Shown piece after piece: positions 53,310-60,554 of a stretch of 64,000 bases of DNA (position 1 is the first letter of the stretch; every line of letters starts with the position of its first letter). A model generated the notes under the pieces. It did not search any database. It saw only the letters and a list, made by a program, of their open reading frames with translations, and was not told where the DNA came from. This stretch comes from Bacteroidaceae bacterium (GTDB lineage: Bacteria > Bacteroidota > Bacteroidia > Bacteroidales > Bacteroidaceae). The stretch spans positions 1-64,000 of the forward strand of contig JAFROT010000015.1 of the NCBI GenBank assembly GCA_017429525.1, in the 5' to 3' direction. Made by a program: the position numbers and the translations under genes.

Positions 53310-56006
53310 ATGAGCAACAACCAGTCGAATACCAACCGCACTCTCCCCGACAAGAAGGGCAGCTGGATAGTCTCCCTCCTTCCCGACCTCGCGGCCATCA
53401 TCTTCTTCATCGCCCTCTCGTTCGCCTATTTCATCAAGCCGGTCAGCGAAGGACTCGTACTGACGGGGCAGGACCACAGCGGCGGCACAGGAGCAGCTTC
53501 CGAAATGGAAGCCTACCGCAAGGCGCACGATGGCGAGCGCACCCGGTGGACCAACGTCCTCTTCTCGGGCATGCCGACCTATCAGATTGCGCCTTCCTAC
53601 CCCTCAACCGAACGGCTCACGAAGGTCGAGAGCGTCTATAAACTGGGGTTGCCCGATTACGTCGTGCTCGTCTTCGTGATGCTCCTCGGCTTCTACATCC
53701 TGCTGCGCGCCTTCGATTTCAAGGCTTGGATGGCCGCTCTCGGAGCTGTCCTGTGGGCGTTCTCAAGCTATTACTTTATTATTATAGGTGCAGGACACAT
53801 CTGGAAGTTCTACACCCTGGCCTACATTCCGCCCACCATCGCCGGCATGGTGCTCTGCTACCGAGGCCGCTACGGCTGGGGACTTATCGTCACCTCCCTG
53901 TTCATGGCGCTGCAGATCCTGTCGAACCACGTCCAGATGTCCTACTACTTCGCTTTCGTCATCGCGCTCATGGCGCTTGCGTTCCTATTTGAGATGACGA
54001 CTGGCGAATCAAAGTTGTCGGCTACTCCCGAAGGTAAATCTCATTCTTCATTCTTCAGGTGGCTGAAGGCCACTGCCACCTTCGCCCTCGGCTGCCTCAT
54101 CGGCATCGCCATCAACGCCTCCAACCTCTACCACACGTGGGAGTACTCCAAGGAGTCGATGCGCGGCAAGAGCGAGCTCACGCAGCAGACCAAGGACCCG
54201 CAGAATCAGACCAGCAGCGGCCTCGAGCGCGACTACATCACCGCTTGGAGTTATGGTATTGGCGAGACATGGTCGTTGCTCGTGCCCAACGTTAAGGGTG
54301 GTGCTTCCGTGCCGCTCACGCAGAGCAAGACGGCCATGAAGAAGGCCAACCAGATGTACCTGCCCGTCTACCAGAGCCTCGGACAGTACTGGGGCGAACA
54401 GCCGGGAACGAGTGGCCCTGTCTACGTGGGCGCCTTCGTGCTATTCCTCTTTGTTCTCGGCCTCTTCATCGTAAAAGGCCCGATGAAATGGGCACTCGCC
54501 ATCGCTACGCTCCTCTCCATCACCCTCGCATGGGGCAAGAACTTCATGCCTTGGACCGATTTCTGGCTCGACTACGTGCCGATGTACGACAAGTTCCGCA
54601 CCGTCGCCTCCATCCTCGTCATCGCCGAGTTCACGATTCCCTTGCTCGCCATGATGGCGCTGAAGGAGATTGTGCAAACGACGAATGACGAATTACGAAT
54701 GACGAATAAAAGTAACCTTTCTGGTTCCTCGGATAGTAAATCTTATTCGTCATTCCTCCTTGCCCTCGCATTCACCGCCCTGCCCTGTCTGCTGTTCTGG
54801 CTGACGCCCGACACGTTCTTCGGCAGCTACGTCAGCACGGCCGAGTCGCAGATGTTCAATGCCGCAGCCCAGCAGGGCTACATCCCGCAGGAGATGCTGG
54901 CACCCATCATGGCCAACCTCAACGAGATGCGTAGTGCCGTCGTCAGCGCTGATGCCGGTCGCTCGCTGCTCATCATCCTCGTGGGCTGTGCTGTCCTGGC
55001 GGCTTATTACTTCCGCAAGATCAAGGCATGGGCGATGGTCGGATGCCTCATCGTGCTCTGTACTGCCGACCTCTGGGACGTCAACAAGCGCTACCTCAGC
55101 GACGATATGTTCTCTGCCCCGCAGGCTGTGCAACAGAGCCTGAAGCCCACACCGACCGACGAGGCTATCCTGCAAGACACCGACCCCTACTATCGCGTGG
55201 CCAACCTCAGCGTGTCGACTTTCAACGACAACACCACCTCCACCTTCCACAAAAGCATCGGAGGCTACCATGCCGCCAAGCTACGTCGCTATCAGGAACT
55301 CATCGAGGCCTATATCCAGCCCGAACTCATCAACCTCCACCAGACGGCAGCTGCCACAGCAGGACGTCTCGACAGCGTCAACGCCGACTCGCTCTTCCCC
55401 GTGCTCAACATGCTCAACATGAAGTACGCCATCCTGCCCTTGCAGGACGGACAGACCATACCGGTGCAGAACCCATGGGCGATGGGCAACGCTTGGTTCG
55501 TGGACGACGTGCTCCTCGTGGGTAGTGCCGACGAAGAGCTGGCAGCCCTCGGAGCCATCCAGCCGCGCACGACAGCTGTCGTGGACAATCGCTTCCGCAG
55601 CCTGCTGCCCGATCATCTCGTAAGCGGCGGCGGGCCGAAGGAGCAAGCTCCCTCAACGCCTGCCGAAGGCAAGCCTCATGGGCTGAAGCTCGTCTCGTAC
55701 GAGGCCAACGCCCTCACCTTCGAGGCCGAGACGCCCCAGGAGCGCCTGGCGGTCTTCTCCGATGTCTACTATCCGGGCTGGCGCTGCACCATCGACGACA
55801 AGGAAGTCGACCTCCTACGGGCCAACTACGTCCTGCGCGCCGTGGTCGTTCCTGCCGGCAAGCACACCATCGCCTTCCGCTTCGACCCGCAGAGCCTGCA
55901 TGCCACCGAGGCACTCGCCAACACGGCGCTCATCCTCCTGGCCGTCCTCGCCCTCATCCTCATCGCATGGGCCATCTTCAAGCAGAGGAAAGCGAAAAAT
56001 GCCTAA
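53310..56006 (+). CDS. YfhO-family multi-spanning membrane protein
   Basis: An 898-residue inner-membrane protein of the YfhO family, a GT-C-like fold linked to glycosylation in Gram-positives; the substrate here is unknown. About 12-13 helices: one near 25-42, several between 110 and 280, more between 370 and 530, and a last helix at 868-888. The periplasmic C-terminal part contains YYPGWRCTIDDKEV, the family signature. Two R4 copies are in frame, at residues 229-248 (MTTGESKLSATPEGKSHSSF) and about 459-482 (NDELRMTNKSN...SYSSF). Both fall in hydrophilic loops. A Gly/Pro-rich stretch at 773-790 (GGGPKEQAPSTPAEGKPHG) may be another insert. Confidence 0.85.
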   Translation: MSNNQSNTNRTLPDKKGSWIVSLLPDLAAIIFFIALSFAYFIKPVSEGLVLTGQDHSGGTGAASEMEAYRKAHDGERTRWTNVLFSGMPTYQIAPSYPSTERLTKVESVYKLGLPDYVVLVFVMLLGFYILLRAFDFKAWMAALGAVLWAFSSYYFIIIGAGHIWKFYTLAYIPPTIAGMVLCYRGRYGWGLIVTSLFMALQILSNHVQMSYYFAFVIALMALAFLFEMTTGESKLSATPEGKSHSSFFRWLKATATFALGCLIGIAINASNLYHTWEYSKESMRGKSELTQQTKDPQNQTSSGLERDYITAWSYGIGETWSLLVPNVKGGASVPLTQSKTAMKKANQMYLPVYQSLGQYWGEQPGTSGPVYVGAFVLFLFVLGLFIVKGPMKWALAIATLLSITLAWGKNFMPWTDFWLDYVPMYDKFRTVASILVIAEFTIPLLAMMALKEIVQTTNDELRMTNKSNLSGSSDSKSYSSFLLALAFTALPCLLFWLTPDTFFGSYVSTAESQMFNAAAQQGYIPQEMLAPIMANLNEMRSAVVSADAGRSLLIILVGCAVLAAYYFRKIKAWAMVGCLIVLCTADLWDVNKRYLSDDMFSAPQAVQQSLKPTPTDEAILQDTDPYYRVANLSVSTFNDNTTSTFHKSIGGYHAAKLRRYQELIEAYIQPELINLHQTAAATAGRLDSVNADSLFPVLNMLNMKYAILPLQDGQTIPVQNPWAMGNAWFVDDVLLVGSADEELAALGAIQPRTTAVVDNRFRSLLPDHLVSGGGPKEQAPSTPAEGKPHGLKLVSYEANALTFEAETPQERLAVFSDVYYPGWRCTIDDKEVDLLRANYVLRAVVVPAGKHTIAFRFDPQSLHATEALANTALILLAVLALILIAWAIFKQRKAKNA
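53994..54053. repeat. R4 element, first copy in the YfhO gene
   Basis: Encodes MTTGESKLSATPEGKSHSSF. It is more diverged at DNA level (TCATTCTTCATTC replaces TTATTCGTCATTC) but keeps the same distance from M to F (19 residues) as the GH2 copy. Confidence 0.65.
54684..54755. repeat. R4 element, second copy in the YfhO gene
   Basis: GAATGACGAATAA (54697-54709) pairs perfectly with TTATTCGTCATTC (54743-54755). Encodes NDELRMTNKSNLSGSSDSK followed by SYSSF. Confidence 0.85.
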
Positions 56007-56070
56007 TCTTTTGGTCACCTCAAGAAAAAGCACTACCTTCGCACCCGAAATCAGCGTTTCCAGTCCAAAC

Positions 56071-56155
56071 GCTCAACTCTCAACTCTCCGCTCGAGCTTG
56101 CTCGCTTCGCTCTGCGAAGAACTCTCAACTTTCAACTCTCAACTTTCAACTCTCA
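56071..56155. repeat. R3 repeat before tRNA-Arg
   Basis: CTCAACTCTCAACTCTCCG, CTCGAGCTTGCTCGCTTCGC, TCTGCGAAGAA and then several CTCAACTTTCAA units. A reverse-complement copy is at 60070-60142. Confidence 0.75.
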
Positions 56156-56162
56156 CCCCACC

Positions 56163-56237
56163 GGCCCTGTAGTTCAACGGATAGAATAGAAGTTTCCTAA
56201 ACTTTAGATAGGGGTTCGATTCCCCTCGGGGCTACCA
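56163..56237 (+). tRNA. tRNA-Arg (CCT anticodon)
   Basis: Acceptor GGCCCTG pairs with CGGGGCT (G-T at 1-72), the anticodon loop TTCCTAA gives CCT, and the T arm is GGGGTTCGATTCCCC. Discriminator A and an encoded CCA follow (56235-56237), unlike the other two tRNAs here. Confidence 0.88.
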
Positions 56238-56276
56238 GCAAAGGGATGCATTCCACGCGGAATCATCCCTTTGCTG
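56236..56276 (+). terminator. Hairpin after tRNA-Arg
   Basis: CAGCAAAGGGATGCATTCC pairs with GGAATCATCCCTTTGCTG. No strong T run follows, so it may be a processing stem or weak terminator. Confidence 0.6.
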
Positions 56277-56453
56277 TGTTCCACGCCCCTTATCTCACAC
56301 AGATAGTACTAAGTTTGGGTGAAGCCGCGAGCGACAGTATAACCTTTAAGTATGATTAAGGCCTAATTCTCGCCTTTTTGCGATATCCATATAGCATCCT
56401 CTTTGCTGTATAGTTCAAATTTGCAGATAATCGCGATTTAATGGTCAAATATG
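56277..56453. other. AT-rich gap before BspA-like gene
   Basis: No gene is seen. Base composition changes here from GC-rich to clearly AT-richer, which continues into the following gene. Confidence 0.5.
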
Positions 56454-56484
56454 TTGGCGTTTTCTTTTGTTGGTCTTATATTTG
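56454..56484 (+). promoter_or_regulatory. Promoter of BspA-like gene
   Basis: TTG (56454-56456), 20 nt, TATATTTG (56477-56484). Leader is about 40 nt. Confidence 0.8.
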
Positions 56485-56530
56485 CAACAAATAAGCCAAT
56501 ATAGTTTAACCTTTAAAACATGCTGCAGTT

Positions 56531-59515
56531 ATGAATACGTATATCAAAAGAATGATTGTGCTCAGCCTCTTGGTGGTAGGTGGGGCAAGTGCCTTTGGGC
56601 AAACGGTTCAATCGATGGGTACAACCCAGGATAATGCTGCGATTTACAATCTGTACTATTCCTATTACAACAATGGTTATGGTGGGAAATGGATGGAGAG
56701 TTATTATGCCACCATCCAGAAGGTTACGCCTATCATCGGTTTTGCCACTATCCCTGAGACGATTACCTATGGCGACCACACCTATACCGTTAGAGGTTTT
56801 GGCACTTCCAGCACTGTTTCTTCCGATGTGCAGAACGTGGGAAGCCTCACATTCAAAGGTGATGTAACCTCATGGGACTCTCCAGTGAACTTTTGGTCTG
56901 GAATGACAGGTTTTACCGATCTTGTTTTTGAAGGCTCCAGCTATCCTTTCGACGGAGATTACACGAAGTATTTCAAGAACTCCGTAGCCTGGGTAGATGT
57001 TTACCTTGCCGACAAAACAGAGAGCCAGATAGCAGAACTAAAGCGCTATGCTCCGTGGAATCAGTTCCACTCTGTCAACTATCGACCGGTTAAACAGACC
57101 CTGACTTTGAATCTAACATTCAGCCCGGTGGATATAAATGCAAATGTAGCATTGTACAGCCTTGGCGATTACGAAACGTTCTCTGATGCCGACTACAATC
57201 TGGACTACCTCACCCCTGTTGATATGTCGAGTACAGGACAGTTTGAGGTTACCAAGTTCCAACGTTATCTGGTGGTTGCCGACTACAATCACAACAAGGT
57301 TGAGCCACACGTAATCGTTAACGGCCTGGAGTACCCAATGACTCCGCACTATAACATTGCCTTTTGCCAGATAAAGGTGCAAGGCGATGTGGTCTTAGAC
57401 GTAAGTTTCCCGTCGATAGCCACATGGGAGGGCAAGCTGAAGAACCAGACCTATGGCATGGTCTTCGTGACCGAACTTGGCGACAACACGAGCTTTGCCG
57501 ACAACGGGATGCAGAACGTCATTCCTTATATGTACTCCACCACCAACGGACAGACGAGCAACGGCCTGTTTGCTGGCTGTAACTATTCGACGGTCTATGT
57601 CAATAACGACCCCACCAAAACACCACACCTGAAGCGCAATGACGTGGAAGTGACGCTGAAAAACATTGTACGCGGCACTGTCAGCTACGCTTATTACGAT
57701 GAACTCAACGTGCAGCAGAATATTACCTACGAATGGTATGTTGTGCCAGTAGAAACGACAGAGAACGACCCCGTCGTGACAGTGATAAGAACGGGCGAAG
57801 GCGACGTGACGCTCACCGGCATGTGGGATTGGGACCCTCTAGATTATGACACGTGGTATAATTCATCAGAAGTAAATTGTACAGGTCCGACCACCGTCTT
57901 CACCATCCCTCGTCCCACTATGTCGACAGATAGCGATGGCGAATACTGGGGGTTCGAAGTGAATGTGAGGCCACGGCCAGGGGGAACGGTGAGGAGCTTC
58001 ATGCTCGGCCACTATGCCTATGATCCTGATACCGAGACGTCGCAACTGACAATGGAAGAGGATGTTTCGATGACGCAGAACGCCGACGGCAGCTATTCGT
58101 TCATCGTCGATGCTCGTGACTATATGAATTGGAGCATTGGCAACTATGTAGTATTCGTGGATTTAGACAATGGAGCCTCCGACACCAACACACAGACTTT
58201 CGCCCGATATGGCGGAACAGGAAGTGTTTCCTTGAACTACGAGGAGAACTGCGATGACTATGACCCGGATATTGAGATTGGAACAACGACGATTACCCTC
58301 CCGGATTACAACAGCGATGACTGCACTTATGCCTGTTTATACGTCGACAAGGTGCCTGGCGAGAAGTTCACGGCATACCGCGACGGCGTAGACGTGACTG
58401 ACGATTTCATACCAGTTAATTACAACAATCAGTATGCTTATAGCTTCGACAAAAATACGGAGCATTACCGGCAGTCGTCAGTCTGGACACTGATTTTCGA
58501 GCAAACGAATGACATCATCGAGTTTGCCGACGCCAAGGTAAAGGCCATCTGTGTTGAGAATTGGGACACCAACGAGGATGGCGAACTGAGCTACGAGGAG
58601 GCGGCGGCAGTGACAGACATTGGCGAAGTGTTTAAAGGCAATACAGAGATAACCTCGTTCGACGAGTTCCAGCATTTCACGGGTGTAACAAGGATTGGTA
58701 AAGACGCCTTCCGTGGAGATACAGAACTGACAAGCATTGTGCTTCCACAAAGCGTTGTGCAAATCTATGGGGGATGGGCTTTCTACGGATGCTCTTCATT
58801 GGAGCATGTCGTGTTGCCAGATAATATAGGAATTGTAGATACGGCTACATTTGGGCAAACTAATATCAGCTCGATTAATTTCCCGGAAACCGCTAATCTT
58901 ATATTGGGATATGGGGTGATAACACATGCACCATTGAAATCATTATTCATTCCAGCTAATGTCGTAACAATCAATGACTATGTCGTTTATAATTGCCCCA
59001 ACCTGGCATGCATTTCAGTGGATGAGGGTAATACGATATTCGACTCGCGTGAGGGATGTAATGCGATTATCAAAACTTCAACCAATACGCTTATCGCAAG
59101 TTGCAAAAACTCCGTGATACCCGAAAGCGTGACTGCACTGAGCAACTATGCATTCTTTAAGACTGACGGACTGACAAAATTGGAGTTGCCCGCAGGACTG
59201 ACAAGCATCGGTAAGTCTGGCATCAGGGATTGCAGCAGTCTTACAACCATTGTCGCTCACATGCCGGAGCCGTTCGCGATAAACACCAGTGGAAGCAGTA
59301 ATGACTACAATATTTCGGACCTTCCCGCCAACTGTAAGCTTGTCGTGCCGGCAGGCAAGCGTCAGGCTTACATTGATGCGGGTTGGACAGAGACCATCTT
59401 CCGAGGCGGCGTCGTGGAGGCAGAGGGTCCTGGAATCCTGGGCGATGTCAACGGCGACGGACAGGTGACTATTGCCGACGTTACCGCACTCGTCAACATC
59501 ATCCTTAAGAAATAG
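56531..59515 (+). CDS. BspA-like leucine-rich-repeat surface protein with dockerin-type end
   Basis: A 994-residue exported protein. The signal peptide ends near A-F-G with Gln24 next. The first 600 residues are beta-rich and not recognised. An EF-hand-like DTNEDGELSYEEA is at about 676-688. LRR_5/BspA repeats then run to about 960 (IGKDAFRGDTELTSIVLP, WAFYGCSSLEHVVLPDNI, YAFFKTDGLTKLELPAGL). The end GDVNGDGQVTIADVTALVNI is a dockerin-type Ca-binding repeat. Such proteins bind host or plant surfaces. The gene is AT-richer than its neighbours and lies between inverted R3 copies, so it may be acquired. Confidence 0.85.
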   Translation: MNTYIKRMIVLSLLVVGGASAFGQTVQSMGTTQDNAAIYNLYYSYYNNGYGGKWMESYYATIQKVTPIIGFATIPETITYGDHTYTVRGFGTSSTVSSDVQNVGSLTFKGDVTSWDSPVNFWSGMTGFTDLVFEGSSYPFDGDYTKYFKNSVAWVDVYLADKTESQIAELKRYAPWNQFHSVNYRPVKQTLTLNLTFSPVDINANVALYSLGDYETFSDADYNLDYLTPVDMSSTGQFEVTKFQRYLVVADYNHNKVEPHVIVNGLEYPMTPHYNIAFCQIKVQGDVVLDVSFPSIATWEGKLKNQTYGMVFVTELGDNTSFADNGMQNVIPYMYSTTNGQTSNGLFAGCNYSTVYVNNDPTKTPHLKRNDVEVTLKNIVRGTVSYAYYDELNVQQNITYEWYVVPVETTENDPVVTVIRTGEGDVTLTGMWDWDPLDYDTWYNSSEVNCTGPTTVFTIPRPTMSTDSDGEYWGFEVNVRPRPGGTVRSFMLGHYAYDPDTETSQLTMEEDVSMTQNADGSYSFIVDARDYMNWSIGNYVVFVDLDNGASDTNTQTFARYGGTGSVSLNYEENCDDYDPDIEIGTTTITLPDYNSDDCTYACLYVDKVPGEKFTAYRDGVDVTDDFIPVNYNNQYAYSFDKNTEHYRQSSVWTLIFEQTNDIIEFADAKVKAICVENWDTNEDGELSYEEAAAVTDIGEVFKGNTEITSFDEFQHFTGVTRIGKDAFRGDTELTSIVLPQSVVQIYGGWAFYGCSSLEHVVLPDNIGIVDTATFGQTNISSINFPETANLILGYGVITHAPLKSLFIPANVVTINDYVVYNCPNLACISVDEGNTIFDSREGCNAIIKTSTNTLIASCKNSVIPESVTALSNYAFFKTDGLTKLELPAGLTSIGKSGIRDCSSLTTIVAHMPEPFAINTSGSSNDYNISDLPANCKLVVPAGKRQAYIDAGWTETIFRGGVVEAEGPGILGDVNGDGQVTIADVTALVNIILKK

Positions 59516-59741
59516 CCCAAGCCCGACTAACAAATGCACCCCAAAAGTACGGACTTTATTTTGACGGCCTCATGTAAGGGGTAGTCGTGCGTGCAGTCGG
59601 GAAGGCAGAAGCGACCAGTCGCGAGGGCAAACACGACCTGTCGCTGAGGCAGATTTATCCTGATAAAAAAGTCAAGTCCGCCAGATGTTTGAGGTGGATC
59701 ACCTTGGTGGTCCACCTCTCTCGAACGGTCGCAGCAGGCAA

Positions 59742-59777
59742 CACATACGGTCGCAGCAGGCGATGCGACCGTATGTG
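59742..59777. repeat. 13-bp inverted repeat
   Basis: CACATACGGTCGC and its exact reverse complement GCGACCGTATGTG, with a 10-nt loop. No neighbouring gene explains it. Confidence 0.75.
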
Positions 59778-60069
59778 CAAGGCTTCGCGAATAGACGAAG
59801 GGGCTGTTGCGACCAGTTGTGCCGTGCAACGCGAATATACGCTTAGGGGACAGCGGGCATTTGCGTTTTGTGGCGCTTCCAGCGACTTCGCTTGCAGCAG
59901 GTCGCGATGAGTGGGTATGGCCTCGCACGCACATGAATCGAGAAATTATCTTATGGAGATTCACGCCACTTCCACTATTTGGAGGAAAACACCACCTATT
60001 GAATTGATATTTAGAATATTATATAAGTGGAGGCTGTTCATTTTCCTTCCACTTTGCCTCTACTATCAT

Positions 60070-60142
60070 TCGAAAAGCTGAAAGGTTCTTCGCAGAGCGA
60101 AGCGGCAAAGCTGAGCGGAAAGGTTGAAAGGTTAAAAGTTGA
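60070..60142. repeat. R3 repeat, inverted copy
   Basis: TTCGCAGAGCGAAGCGGC, GCTGAGCGG and GTTGAAAGG/AAGTTGAG parts are the reverse complement of the R3 copy at 56071-56155. The two copies lie around the BspA-like gene and tRNA-Arg. Confidence 0.65.
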
Positions 60143-60490
60143 GTGGAAGCAAAGTGGAGGCTACAAGAGCATCTTCCACTTTTATAACCACCACAATAGC
60201 AGCCTTTTACCCTTTGATTTTACTCGAATAGTGGAAGCAGGGACAATCTCCATAGATTTTTTTGACAAGCAAAGGAACAGAAACGGATTGTGCCAGCGCA
60301 AACACTCGGCCCAACGGGTGGCTTGAAGACGAAGCTGAGTGTTTCGGCTGGAGAGACTTTGACCCTTCAAGACTTCTAACAAAATCTATAGCAAAATCTA
60401 ACAAAGATATAGGCACTTTTCGTTTTTTCAGATGTCTACTGATAATTTTCTCGATGGAATGGGCGTTTTTTGCTCTTTCTGGTAAGCAAA

Positions 60491-60520
60491 AGCCCCATTC
60501 CCTGACAAGGGAGCGGGGCT
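60491..60520 (-). terminator. Terminator of the duplicated-domain protein gene
   Basis: On the minus strand AGCCCC...GGGGCT with inner CCCT/AGGG, followed by TTTT. Confidence 0.75.
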
Positions 60521-60554
60521 CTATTTCTATGATCTCTGTGATTCCTGTGTGACC

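Larger units (their letters stand above)
59516..60484. other. One-kilobase gene-free, repeat-rich stretch
   Basis: Contains a 13-bp inverted repeat (59742-59754/59765-59777), two direct ACGGTCGCAGCAGGC copies (from about 59725), an R3 copy (60070-60142) and a cluster of GTGGAAG/CTTCCAC motifs between 59950 and 60245. The segment near 60142-60182 resembles the terminator region of the VirE gene at 11.5 kb. Open frames here are short and lack family features. It may be the remains of a mobile element. Confidence 0.6.
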
